Of a stretch of 64,000 nucleotides of DNA, positions 42,819 through 54,047 are shown one piece after another. The DNA lies in assembly GCA_023374025.1 (NCBI GenBank), contig SIJG01000016.1, positions 1,536,642 through 1,600,641 of the forward strand. Reading direction: 5' to 3'. Below the pieces are notes generated by a model. It made no database searches. It was not told where the DNA came from and saw only the letters and a list, made by a program, of their open reading frames with translations. Positions within the stretch are counted from its first letter, which is position 1, and each line of letters begins with the position of its first letter. The DNA comes from Heterodera schachtii (taxonomy: Eukaryota > Nematoda > Chromadorea > Rhabditida > Heteroderidae). Made by a program: the position numbers and the translations under genes.

Positions 42819-44154
42819 CTAATCCACTTGGCCCGGGAGTCGTCGAGAACATTTCACTGTTGCTTTGAATTCGTCCGCTGGGCGCGACAATGGCCTAAAA
42901 TTAAACACAATTTGAATTGGGTGAATGAATTAAATCAATCTTTTACACTTACCCAATGAAATTAATACCGACATCCCACAAATTAAATTGGACAGTGTTC
43001 AAATTGTTGTCCCAATTTTCGTCGTTTTCCCACTGAACCGTTGCCGCCTTTTCACTAATTGGGCATCGCTTCAACAGCCAAACACCAAGCGATTCATCTT
43101 CGTCTTCTCCGACCTTCATCAGTGTCAGCCTTTCTTTGGTCCGTTCATTCACCAATTCAAATGGCTCAATTGGCGACAGTAAAACTTCAAAATAAATTTT
43201 GTAGCTGACAGAAGAAGCGGTGGCACGGCGAAATGTCTAAAGAAAATAAAAGGAAGCGTAAATCAAAGGCAATCAATCAATTAATTAATTGGATTAATGA
43301 AATATGATCACACACACACCTCCTTGAAACTGTTGATCCAATCCAAGTTTCCGTCTGCATCTACATATTGGAGAAACGATCGTTTCGGTTGACCATTTTT
43401 TGTCGGAGTTTGAAGCCATTTGGACAACGCTTGGCCAGCAGTTGCATTCGGTCCATCGTCAGCAATTCCATCGGGGAACAGATAAATGGAATCGATTGAA
43501 TGCAATTGGCAAAGATCAGTGAGAACTGTTGGCGAAGTGCGACGACGTAAATTGTCCAAATCATTGGCATCAGAAAAGCGCAAATGGCGAATGTTTGTCA
43601 CAAAAATGGGCCAAATTTCACTGATAACAAAATCCCAAATCGGATGGACATCTTCGGTTTCATATGAAGGCACAATCAACTCCAATTTGGTGCCATTTTT
43701 GTCCCAAATTTGCTTGTTGGCATGGAGAAATGTGATCACGGAATAGTCAATGTAACTGAAGAAATATAAAAATGCTTTAATATAAACAAAAGTTTAAATT
43801 ACTCAATCCGAATGTCCTTAAAGCGGATTTTGTTGGGCAACGGATGGTCCGGCAATGGAAAATCCACAAATTTGCCACCATCGATCCGTACAGACAGTTT
43901 CGCTTCTTGTCCAATGCCCTCGCAAATTTTGATTGTTTTCCAAATTGTCAATTCTGTTGTTTTGCCATCAAAATGTTTGTCCACTAAAATGTCGAAACGA
44001 TAGGAAAGCAATGCCATTTTGAGTCCGAGTTGGGCATGGTCAAAAGATGGGAGAATGTCCATCCATACGTCGCTACAAATCCAACTGAAACATGGAAAAA
44101 TTGGGTAAATTAAAAATTTTGAAATTTATAAAAATTTCCTTACCGTCTGTTCAT
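42819..44154 (-). CDS. F1 F-box-like family protein, complete, 362 aa
   Basis: Exons 44154-44144, 44084-43803, 43755-43320, 43236-42953 and 42894-42819 sum to 1089 nt. F-box-like: WICSDVWMDILPSF, LGLKMALLSYRFDILVDKHF. Middle exon: LIVPSYETEDVHPIWDFVI, SEIWPIFVTNIRHLRF, PTVLTDLCQLHSIDSIYL. Exon 4: VNERTKERLTLMKVGEDEDE, WLLKRCPISEKAATVQW. The tail (PLSRPADEFKATVKCSRRLP) is neither clearly acidic nor basic and differs from other copies by frame. A decayed secreted-peptide copy and an F2 gene lie upstream. Confidence 0.74.
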
Positions 44155-44499
44155 TTTTTGCTGCAATTAGCACACGTTGCCGTTTTGACAATTAATTGGT
44201 GACACAAGAAAAATATCTAATTATTTTAATAATAAATGCCTTTCCTAAACAATAAGCAAATCGACTGAAAACAAAAATGTAAAAAAAAGAGACAGACGTA
44301 AAATGGCATTTTAACTATACGTTTGGAAGAGCGTTTTTATCTAAAAAACAACAACAAAAAGAAAATTTATGTGACTATGCAAGTACCCAACCCTCCTCCA
44401 AGGGCAGCTTATATTCGTGGATGGTGGGGTTCTAATCGAGTAAATACGGTATGTACCTGTTCTGCTGTACCAAATCTAATAATAATAATGACAATAATT

Positions 44500-44688
44500 A
44501 GAGTGCCACGGGACCGGGAATTTTGGGCAAACCCGGGACCGGGACCTGTTCGGTTTGAAAAATCGGGAATTTTTGGCTGGAAAAACCGGAAAAAAACCGG
44601 GACTAGTCCCGGTCCCGGTCAAAACTGGGACCTTGGTACTCAGTTGTACTCAGTTGTCCGCTACCAGATCCCGGTCCCGTGGCACTCT
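44500..44688. mobile_element. 189-bp inverted-repeat element
   Basis: Starts AGAGTGCCACGGGACCGGGA and ends with its exact complement. The interior is rich in CCCGGGACCGGG words. It lies between AATAAT repeats, so the target duplication cannot be read. It splits the decayed peptide copy's upstream region. Confidence 0.6.
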
Positions 44689-44689
44689 A

Positions 44690-44835
44690 ATAATAATAAT
44701 AATAAAATTTTCTGTTGCTCATTTTTCTCTCCGTCGCATCATTTCTCAACAACGGCTTCTATCAGCAACAAAACAAAAACTAACAACAAAATCGGTAGCT
44801 GGTGCTGTGATTTTGAGCAACAGCAATTTTTGAAA
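44690..44835 (+). pseudogene. Decayed copy of the small secreted-type ORF
   Basis: Similar to 5020-5170: AATTTTCTGTTGCTCATTTT, CAACGGCTTCTATCAGCAAC, and the end VAGAVILSNSNF. The start codon and the hydrophobic frame are lost. Downstream sequence also matches 5220-5340. Confidence 0.45.
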
Positions 44836-45251
44836 TCCAAAAATTTAAAGGCTCTAAAAAAGACGAAAAATTAAACACGTAAATTCCAAGACATGGGTGG
44901 AAGGCGACCGACCGCAATTTGCGTATCACCGGCACCTTTTTAGCTACATTTTCTAACGCGTCATTTTTTGGTCCGGTCCCTGTCCTACCCCCCGGCGGTA
45001 CAAATCGTTGAAATATTTTTGGTAAACTCGAAAAGTAACGAATACCCTCAGCTTTTTACCGATTTATCAACAATTACTCACAATTAATTAATTATTTAAT
45101 TACATACACATAAAATACAACGGAAATGGACGAATTTGCGAGAAAGCAAAGGTCGAATACAAATAGACAAACAATTAGGCAATATTTAAAAGGCAAAATG
45201 CCAACATATCATTTCGCTCATCATATCGCATCAATTAATTGATTAATTCAT

Positions 45252-46902
45252 TCATTTCTTCTGCTGATCACTCGGCCCGGGAGAAGCGGCGTCGAGAAGA
45301 CTGAAAACATGATGATTCTATTGCAATATAAGAAATTAAGTTTTTATGAGTTCAATGGCATTTTACGAGTCCAATCAACTAAACATCCTTAATTATCACA
45401 ATTCTGTCCATTAACCGTACATTTTTGGTACCATTTGAAAGCACAAAGTCTAAGCAATTGGACTCATAAAAAAAAAAAAAATCATTAAGCATTTTAAATG
45501 TTCACCCGTCGTCGTATCCGCCATCTTTGATCCAAATGTCAATTGGATTCGTTCGAGCAATAATTTCATCCCTCACATTTTCCCAATTTCTTTCATCCCA
45601 TCCAATTGGACAACGGATGAGCCAAACATAATTTGCTGCTTGTTGAAGTGTCAATTTCTCTCCAGTCACTGCGTTGTTCAGATCAAATGGCACAACGGAG
45701 TCAAGCGGAGAAGACGGCGGAAAGTAAAAAGAAATGCGGAAAGTAACCGGAGAAGAAGCATTGGAAAATGCCTTAAAATGGGACAAAAAATCATAGAAAA
45801 AAAGCAATTAGGGATAATCACCTCTTTGAACTGTTCCATCGTTGACGCCCATTGATCCGGTGAATTAACAGAGCATATGAACCACTTCGGCAGACCATCC
45901 GGATGAGGCGTCAACAACCATTTGGTCATCGCTTGGCCATCCGACGCATTGGCACTTTCATCCGGCGGAAAAGTGGGAAAAATGAAGTCATAGAAAGAGA
46001 CAAAGCGAAGTGATGGACAATCGTTGAGAAGTGACGGGGCCAATTGGCGCATACGGCGAAAAGCGATGGTATTCAAAAATATCAGACGAATGGAGTCGCG
46101 GAGCATTGGCCAAAGGTTGAGCAAAACAAAGTCCAAAATGGGAACATTTTCAGTGCGAATGTCCAAAGTTGTCGAACAAACTGCGAAAATACGACGGTGA
46201 AAACGGCGGAGAAATGCGATGACATTTTGATCGATGTAGCTGAAAAGCAGAAAATTTATACGAAAAATTCCAAATTAATCAAAACTTTACTTGATCTGAA
46301 TGCGTTTGAATCCGATGACTTTGTTGGGCAACGGATTTTGCGGAATTGGCAATGGATTTCCATCGGATTTGACAATTTGCATTTGTTTGGTGCTATTCTC
46401 TCCAATTTTGTGGCAAATTCGCATTTTGCCCAATTTCCATTTGCGTGTCTTGAAGTGTTCGTCGACGATGCAGTCAAAGCGGCGATTGATCAGTGCAATT
46501 TCAAGGCCAAGCTGAGAAGGCGCAAGAAAATCGAACACCAAAAACCAACAATCGCTGCAGATAAAGCTGAAAAATGAAGAAATTTTCAAAATTTCCAATT
46601 TTATTTTATTTACATTTCTTTTTTGTGAGGGCGTCGTCGTTTTTTGGCATTGTCCAAAAAGAACCAAAGAATGGTGGCACAGCCAACCAACAGAAGTATC
46701 ACGGCAGACAAACTGAAAAATTAATTGGGAAAATCATCAAAGCGAGTTAATCCAAAATTGAAGTTTTAGCTTCCAAAAAGCTACCACTTTCAAAATTAGT
46801 TTTGAAATATTAATATCGAAAATGTTCAAAAGCGGAGCAAAAGAAATGAGAAACGATAGAAAAAAAATAAATAAAAATATCTTACAAAATTTCTGAAGGC
46901 AT
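45252..46902 (-). CDS. F2 membrane-anchored F-box-like protein, intact, 374 aa
   Basis: Exons 46902-46886, 46712-46614, 46566-46291, 46239-45822, 45771-45506 and 45300-45252 total 1125 nt, all GT-AG. The N-terminus MPSEIF is followed by one strongly hydrophobic helix (about residues 7-26, AVILLLVGCATILWFFLD) and a basic stop-transfer stretch (NAKKRRRPHKKEI). The F-box-like module follows (FICSDCWFLVFDFLAPSQLG, IALINRRFDCIVDEHFKTRK, residues about 40-80), then PLPIPQNPLPNKVIGF. Exon 4 has YIDQNVIAFLRRFH, RRMRQLAPSLLNDCPSLRF, PPDESANASDGQAMTKWL. Exon 5 has NNAVTGEKLTLQQAANYVW, IRCPIGWDERNW and NPIDIWIKDGGYDDG. The tail is LLDAASPGPSDQQKK. A membrane-tethered module with the F-box-like part cytosolic is inferred from the positive-inside rule. 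Confidence 0.7.
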
Positions 46903-47420
46903 TTGCAGCAACAAAATGACCGGAAAAGATAGGGAAAATAATGAGTGAATGGAATGAGACGGAGGGGAAGAAAAAAGGGCATTTTTATACTAAAAAATAT
47001 TAGCGTAGCGCCCCGAGTTGAATCATATTTTTGCGTCAAAAGTTACAAATTTTTGCCATTTTGGGGTCACATTTTCAAAAAAGGAAAAATTTTTTGGAAA
47101 TTTTAATGATAGGGTAAGAAAATGTTCAAATTTTTCAAAAAATTTGCCCTTTTTTCCTTGAAAAGTTTTCTTGGTTTTGCAAGATTGAACTCAAATTCGT
47201 ATAACTGAATGTATGTGAATTCTTTTGTTAATGCATTTTAATCTGCGATTTAATTTTGTTTGGAGTGTACTGTAAAATGGTCTTTTATCTATCATGGGCA
47301 TGGGTAATTTTAACAGAGTTTTTGAGGTTAATTCGTATAAATTTTAAAAATTTAATTTTTTGGAACCAATTTTTGTTGGTTTTAGCATCGCTTAAAATAA
47401 AGGGCCCTCTTTTCACCTTA
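46735..47420. repeat. F2 5' region, near-identical to 61413-62080
   Basis: The segment covers the intron after exon 1, exon 1 and the promoter of the intact F2 gene, and about 400 bp upstream. The copy at 61413-62080 differs at only scattered positions (for example TTGCCATTTTGGGGTCACAT and AGGGTAAGAAAATGTTCAAA are the same). It is the youngest duplication visible in the window. The identical 100-aa antisense ORFs inside it are not genes. Confidence 0.7.
46982..46989 (-). promoter_or_regulatory. TATA box of the intact F2 gene
   Basis: TATAAAAA followed by TGCCCTTTTTTCTTCC, 80 nt before the ATG at 46902. The same block is in front of all F2 copies. Confidence 0.55.
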
Positions 47421-47920
47421 GGCGTCAAATCAATTAAAAATCCTCAGTTTATTAGCCATAATCAAAAAAGCATGCAAATAAATAATTAATAAATATTTAT
47501 TTGTATATTCGAATGAAAGAATCAACAATAAGCATTTGTGATGAGAGGAAATAAGCATCTAAATCCGTTTCCAATTGTATGAGATTCGATCAATAATTAA
47601 TAATTAAATCAGTACCAAATCTGATAATAAGGATAGATAGAAGCCCTGCTTAAATTCTCAGTGGCTTATTTAGGTAAATTATCCCGACTATTATTTGTAT
47701 TAAGATTTATTTTCTGGGTTTGACCGTTCTAAAAGGTTAGGAGTCCCCATTTTGTGCATTTTTCCGCATTTTGAATCAGTTCAAAAACAATTCAATAGGC
47801 CTAAACTTTTCAATTGATATTAAAAGTAAATATGTTGTATTCAAACGAAATAATCAACAAATCAAATGAGAGTATCAAATCAAATTCCAATTATATGGAT
47901 GGGCCATTTCTCAAAAATAA
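47421..47920. other. Intergenic, F1 3' flank
   Basis: AT-rich; 47510-47600 and 47850-47915 are two F1 3'-flank-like blocks (GAATCAACAATAAGCATTTG; GAGAGTATCAAATCAAATTC), the first without a gene. No ORF supported. Confidence 0.4.
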
Positions 47921-49228
47921 TTAATTTTCGTTGCTTTCATCCGCTTCTTCTTTCTCCTCTTCAGCTGCTGATGGTGACAATGGCCTAAAATTAAATATTT
48001 TTTGAACAAAAATCAAAAATTGCTGTTGCTTCTCACCCAATGGATTTATTGATGTCACCCCACAAACTAAAGTGGACATTGTTCAAATTGTCGTCCCAAT
48101 TTTCGTCGTTTTCCCATTGAACCGCCGTCGCCTTTTCACTAATTGGGCATCGGTTCAACAGCCATTTTTTAGTGAATTCATAGCCATCTTCTTCAACAAT
48201 TTCTTCAACGAATAATAATGTCAGCTTTTCTTGGGTCCGTTCGTTCACCAATTCAAATGTTCCAATTGGTGTTGACTCATAAAGATCAATTCGAATTTTG
48301 TAGTTGACTGAAGCGGTGGCACGGAGAAATGCCTTAACAAAAACAAAGCGTAAATTCACAAAAAGCAATCAATCAATTAGGTGTTTAATGAATAGAGCCA
48401 CCTCTTTGAAACTGTTGATCCAATCTAAGTTCACTTCTTCGCCATAATCCGCACAAAACAATCGCTTCGATTGGCCATCTTTTCTCGGAATGTGCAACCA
48501 TTTGGACAACGCTTGGCCAGCAGTTGCATTTGGCCCATCGTCGGCGATCACATCGGGGAATAAAGCACCAGATTTGATTGAATTCAATTGGTCGCAATCA
48601 GTGAGAATTGTTGGTGAAGTGCGGCGACGCAAATTGTCCAAATCTTCAGTAGTGTAAAAAGTCAAATGGCGAAGGTTTGACACAAAAACGGGCCAAATTT
48701 CACTGGCCAAAACATCCCAAATTTGCTGAACATTTGTAATAGACAATTCCAATTTGGTGCCTCTTCTGTCCCAAATTTGCTTGTTGGCACGGAGAAATGC
48801 GAGCACAGAATCGTCAATGTACCTGATGAAAATAAATGCATTAGTACACACAGAAAATTTATGTTATTATTACCAAATCCGAAGATCCTTAAAACGAATT
48901 TTGCTGGGCAACGGATGGTCCGGCAACGGAAATTCCAAAAAATTGTCATCGATCCTCCATACAGACAGTTTCGATTTTGGTCCTTTATCCTCCTTGCTAA
49001 TTGTAATGTCATTCCAAAGCGTCAATTCCGTCGGTTTGCCAGCAAAATGCGCGTCAATTAAAGCATCGAAACGGTCAGAAAGCAATGCAATTTTGAGGCC
49101 GAGTTGGGGACGGTCAAAAAACGGGAACATGTCCACCCAAATGTCGCCACAAATCCAACTGATTATATGGAAAAAATTTGGTAAATAAAAATTTAATTTT
49201 TCTAAAAATTCGCTTACCGTTTGTTCAT
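47921..49228 (-). CDS. F1 F-box-like family protein, complete, 358 aa
   Basis: Exons 49228-49218, 49158-48874, 48822-48402, 48332-48037 and 47984-47921 total 1077 nt. Start MNKR. F-box-like: WICGDIWVDMFPFFDRPQLG, then LLSDRFDALIDAHF. Middle exon: RRGTKLELSITNVQQIWDVL, RRRTSPTILTDCDQLNSI, GPNATAGQALSKWLHIP. Exon 4: VNERTQEKLTLLFVEEIVEE, WLLNRCPISEKATAVQW. Acidic tail PLSPSAAEEEKEEADESNEN. It stands head-to-head with the F2 copy at 49431, with only about 200 bp between the two ATGs, so the promoters are shared or overlapping. Confidence 0.76.
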
Positions 49229-49348
49229 TTTTGCTGCAATTTGCACAGTTTTGTCGTATGTTGTGATTGTTAACCAAAATAAAAAGTTTATTTATATTCC
49301 AAAATTAAACAGTAAAAATTAAAAAAAAAACATAATAATTTTTAAATC

Positions 49349-49356
49349 GTATAAAA
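49349..49356 (+). promoter_or_regulatory. TATA box of the plus F2 copy
   Basis: TATAAAAATGCCC, 75-82 nt before the ATG at 49431, within the roughly 200-bp spacer shared with the divergent F1 gene. Confidence 0.5.
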
Positions 49357-49430
49357 ATGCCCTTTTTTTCTTCCCTTCCTCCTCATTCCATTCATTCTTC
49401 CTGTATTTTCCGGTCATTTTGTTGCTGCAA

Positions 49431-51001
49431 ATGTCTTTAGAAATTCTGTACGTTTGTTATTTCTTTTTTTCTGGATTTTTCGCATTTCTTTGCTCAAATT
49501 TGTTAACCAGAATTGTGAGATTAGAATTTCATCAATTTTGAAAGATTAGCTCCAACAAAATTTACTTTCTCGTCTTTCCCCTTTCATTGCTTTTCCCTTC
49601 CCTTTTATTCATTTCCCCAATTCTTTTTCAGTTGGTATGCCGTGTTTCTTCTATTGGTCAATTATGCCACCATTCTTTGGCTTCTTTTTGGACCATTTCA
49701 AAAAACGACGACGTCCTCACAAAAAAGAAATGTAAAAAATTCAACAAAAAATTTTGAAAATTTCTTCATTTTTCAGCTTTATCTGCAGCGATTGTTGGCT
49801 TTTGGTGTTCGATTTTCTTGCGCCTTCTCAGCTTGGCCTTGAAATTGCACTGATCAATCGCCGCTTTGACTGCATCGTCGACGAACACTTCAAAACGCGC
49901 AAATGGAAATTGGGCGGAATGCAAATTCGCCACGAAATTGGAGAGAATGGCACCAAACAAATGCAAATTGTCAATTCCGATGGAAATCCTTTGCCAATTC
50001 CGCAAAATCCGTTGCCCAACAAAGTCATCGGATTTCGTGACATTCTGATCTTGTAAAAATTGATTAGTTGGAATTTTTCATCTACTTTTTCGGCTTTTTA
50101 GGTACATCGATCAAAATGTCATCACTTTTCTCCGCCGTTTTTACCGTTTTTTCGCCGTTTGTTCAACGGATTTGCACATTATCACGGGCAATGATAGCAT
50201 TTTGGACTTTGTTATGCTCAACATTTGGCCAATGTTTCGCGTTTCTATGCGTGCGATGTTTTTGAATACCATCACTTTTCGCCGTATGCGCCAATTGGCC
50301 CCGTCACTTCTCAACGATTGTCCATCACTTCGCTTTGTCTCTTTCAAAGATGCCATTTTGCCCGAATTTCCTCCCGATGACAGTGCCAATGCGACGGATG
50401 GCCAAGCGTTGGCCAAATGTTTGTTGACGCCTCATCCCGACAATGTGCCGAAGTTTCTCAAATACGCTGTGAATTCACCGGTGGAGCAATGGTCGTCAAT
50501 GATTGAACAGCTCAAAGCGGTGATTATCCCTAATTTAATTGGTTTTTCTATGATTTTTTGTCCCATTTTAAGGCATTTTTCAATGCTTCTTCTCCGGTTA
50601 CTTTTGGCATTTGTTTTCACTTTCCGCCGTCTTCTGCGCTTGACTTCGTTGAGCCATTTGATCTGTTCAACGAAGTGACTGGAGTGGAGAGAAATTGACA
50701 CTGGATCAAGATGAAACAGATCACATTATATCACCCGTTGTCCAATTGGATGGGATGGAAGAAAATGGGACAATGTGTTTGATGAACTGACAAATCGAAC
50801 GAACCCAATTGACATTTGGATCGAAGATGGCGGATACGACGACGGGTGAACAATTAAAAAAATAATTAATGATTTTTAAAAATGCCAGTGAATTAATAAA
50901 AATTGAATTGGCTTATAATTTGCAATGGAATAATCATCGTTTTTTCAGTGTTCTCCTCGACGACGCTTCTCCCGGACCGAGTGATCAGCAGCAGAAATGA
51001 A
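49431..51001 (+). pseudogene. F2 membrane-anchored F-box-like copy with three frameshifts
   Basis: Exons 49431-49447 (MSLEI), 49632-49731, 49777-50052, 50102-50519, 50573 to about 50848, and 50950-51001. Exon 2 is 100 nt where family phase needs 99 or 102: an extra C after the codons ILW shifts the frame before the basic stretch. Exons 3 and 4 are open (FICSDCWLLVFDFLAPSQLG; RRMRQLAPSLLNDCPSLRF; DGQALAKCLLTPHPDN). Exon 5 has a 5-nt GTGGA duplication giving a stop (TGVERN) and a 1-nt loss near 50730. Last exon open (VLLDDASPGPSDQQQK). Divergent from the F1 gene at 47921-49228. Confidence 0.65.
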
Positions 51002-51053
51002 TTAATTAATGAATTAATTGGTGATGTAATTATGTGACCGAAATGATAATATG

Positions 51054-51245
51054 TGAAATTCATTGTGAGTAATTAACTAATTATTCGTTGGTAAAATGAC
51101 TAATAATAAAAACGATAAAAGCTTGGCATATTCGCGCCCCAACCCAATAAATGCCATGGCACAACAAGTTCTCATAATAAGTCGTGATAGCTTCTTCAAA
51201 GGAATCACGAACTTAAATGAATAAATGAGAAAAATGAGAGCAACA
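51054..51245. repeat. Inverted duplicate of 52318-52500
   Basis: The stretch from CATTGTGAGTAATTAACTAA through AAAAACGATAAAAGCTTGGC to GAATCACGAACTTAAATGAA reappears in reverse complement at 52318-52500. The inversion continues into gene sequence: the end of exon 5 of the F2 copy (about 50690-50850) is mirrored at 52566-52740. Confidence 0.7.
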
Positions 51246-51314
51246 TTATGAATACGGATTTTAATCCTTAGCATTATGAATACGGATTTATCTGCAGATA
51301 GTTAGCATTATGAT

Positions 51315-52130
51315 GCTGAGTCGTTTCGTAAATTCCGCCACTATGGGCGTTTCGTAAATCCGCCAGGGCGTTTCGTAAATCCGCCAAAGGGTAGGAAAAC
51401 AAAAAATGTAAGACATATAAATTCATAACTTGGCTTAAAGTAAATCAAAAAAATAATTTTTAGTATCATTTAATAGCTCTAGGTGTTTTCTATCAGAATA
51501 TAAATTTAGAAAATTTTTTTATAAAATTTTCAAAAAGTTATGGTGACAAAATTTTAAAAAATCTTGAGTCAGAGTTTTTTGACCATAACTTTTTTGAAAC
51601 TCAATGAAATTTTTTGAAATTTTAAAGATAAATAGACTAAATAGAGTATTTGAAATTCTATAACTAAATTTAATCTAATTACTTCTGAAAAAAAGTTATA
51701 AAGCATTGAAAATGCTATGTTTTTTGCCATGGTCATGCAAATGTAATTATAAACCTTTAAATTTTTCAAGTCTTTAATATGCAATTGATTCAAAATTAAT
51801 TTATTTATTCGATAGCCCTAAGAATTCTCTATTTAGCTTTCAAAATTTCAAAAAATTTCATTGAGTTTCAAAAAAATTATGGACAGAATGCTGACTCAAG
51901 ATTTTTTGATGTTTTGTGTCCATAAGTTTTTAAAAATTTTATAAAAAAAATTTTTTAAAGTAATATTCGGTTAGAGAACATCAAGAGCTTTTGAATGATA
52001 CCAAGAATTCTTAATTTTATTCAATTTAAGCCAAGTTATGAATTTATATGTCTTACATTTTTTGTTTTCCTACCCCTTGGCGGATTTACGAAACGCCCAT
52101 AGTGGCGGAATTTACGAAACGACCTAGCAC
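51315..52130. mobile_element. About 0.8-kb foldback element, GTCGTTTCGTAAATTCCGCC termini
   Basis: The left end reads GTCGTTTCGTAAATTCCGCC, ACTATGGGCGTTTCGTAAAT; the right end is the complement. Arms of about 300 bp match imperfectly (GACATATAAATTCATAAC, TTTTGAAACTCAATGAAATT). It forms the core between the inverted gene-flank arms. No ORF. Target duplication not clear. Confidence 0.6.
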
Positions 52131-52565
52131 CCATTATGAATACAAGCATGAGAGAAAACTTTAAGAAGAAAATTGGGGACGAAACGATCATTTAGGAGTG
52201 CATGGTGTAAAATTTACATATTCAACCAAATGATGGCACATTCGACCAACAGAAAACAAAATGACAGGAAAATATAGGCAATAAAAAATGCGTGAATATT
52301 TAACGGATTGCTTATTTTTCTCATTTATTCATTTAAGTTCGTGATTCCTTTGAAGAAGCTATCACGACTTATTATGAGAACTTGTTGTGCCATGGCATTT
52401 ATTGGGTTGGGGCGCGAATATGCCAAGCTTTTATCGTTTTTATTATTAGTCATTTTACCAACGAATAATTAGTTAATTACTCACAATGAATTTCACATAT
52501 ATACATAAAATACAATAGAAATGGACGCATTTGCGAGAAAGCAAAGGTCAAATACATATTTTTTT

Positions 52566-52778
52566 AATTGTTCACCCGTCGTCGTATCCGCCATCTTCGA
52601 TCCAAATGTCAATTGGGTTCGTTCGATTTGTCAGTTCATCAAACACATTGTCCCATTTTCTTCCATCCCATCCAATTGGACAACGGGTGAGTATAATGTG
52701 ATCTGTTTCATCTTGATCCAGTGTCAATTTCTCTCCACTCCAACCCGAAAAAATCATACATAGACAAAAGAAAGACAA
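52566..52778 (-). pseudogene. F2 fragment: second half of exon 5 only
   Basis: Open from GEKLTLDQDETDHIILTRCP through GWDGRKWDNVFDELTNRTNP to DIWIEDGGYDDG and the GTGAAC donor. This is the unmutated form of the same region of the broken copy at 50573-50848, so it is an inverted partial duplicate made before two of that copy's frameshifts. No other exons. Confidence 0.6.
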
Positions 52779-53095
52779 GAAAAAAAAAATTTATTTTTTA
52801 TTTTTCCTCGAGAGCGCAATTCTGCAGTATTACCCAATCAATGACCAACTTCATTTTCTTCAATGGCTCAATTGGTATTTTTGACACGCAAAACTTAAAA
52901 AAGAATGCTTAGGCTTAAACTGTTCAATTAATCTCCAAATGTGTGTTTTATTCGAATGAAAGAAAATCAACAAAAGCATTTCTGAGAGAATAAATGAGCA
53001 TCAAATCAATTCCAATCCGTGAGATCGATAATTTCTCAAATTTAATTAATTAATTCATTTCAACGCAATTAGACGACATTTTCACAAATAATCAC
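52745..53095. repeat. Duplicate of 42465-42818
   Basis: Close copy of the flank after the F1 gene at 42819-44154, including CGAGAGCGCAATTCTGCAG and the F1 3' flank. Marks a segmental duplication of an F2-F1 unit. Confidence 0.6.
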
Positions 53096-54047
53096 TCATT
53101 CCGCTAATCCACTTGGCCCGGGAGTCGTCGAGAACATTTCGTCGTTGCTTTGACCCGCTTCTTTTTCTTCTTCTTCCGCTGGGGGCGACAATGGCCTAAA
53201 ATCAAACACAATTTGAATTGGGTGATGAATGAATTATTTTTTACACTTACCCAATGAAATTAATACCGCCATTACACAAAATAAATTGGACAGTGTTCAA
53301 ATTGGCATCCGAATTTTCATCGTTTTCCCACTGAACCGCCGCCGCCGTCTCCCCAACAATAATTGGACACCGTTTCAACAGCCAATCACCACCACCATAA
53401 TGTGACACTTTCTCCAATGTAAGCTTTTCTTCGGTTCGTTCATTCACCAATTCAAATGACTCAATTGGTGTTAACTCATAAAGTTGAAGTCGAATTTTGT
53501 AGCTGACTGAACACACCTCCTTGAAACTGTTGACCCAATCCAAGATCACTTCTGCGTCGTTATTTTCGAAAAACAATCGCTTCGGTTGACCATTTTTTTC
53601 CAGAGTGTGAAGCCATTTGGACAACACTTGGCCAGAAGTTGCATTTGGCCCATCGTCAGAGATCACATCGGGGCATAGATCATCAGTATCGATTGCATTC
53701 AATTGATCAAAATCAGTGAGAAGCGTCGGCGAACCAAATGATAGTGACCGGCAAAGCACAAATGGCGAATGTTGGTAGCAAAAACGGGCCAAATTTCACT
53801 GGCAAAAACATCCCAAACTGGCTTATCATTCAGAATAAACAAATCCAATTTGGTGCCCATTCTGTCCCAAATGTGCTTATTCGAACGCAGAAATCAATGA
53901 CGGAATAGTCAATGTAGCTAAATTTTGGTCCTTCGTCCTTGTCAATTTTGATACATCGCCAAAGCGTAAATTCTTTTTTGCCATCGAAATGTTTGTCCAC
54001 TAAATTATCGTAACGGTCGGAAAGCAATGCCAAATTGAGGCCAAGTT

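Larger units (their letters stand above)
44155..45251. other. Intergenic between F1 and F2 genes
   Basis: Holds the F1 5' flank, a MITE terminus (CGAGTAAATACGG, about 44437), the inverted-repeat insert 44500-44688 and the decayed peptide copy 44690-44835. From about 45060 it contains the shared F2 3' flank (ACACATAAAATACAACGGAA, GCGAGAAAGCAAAGGTC). No intact gene. Confidence 0.45.
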
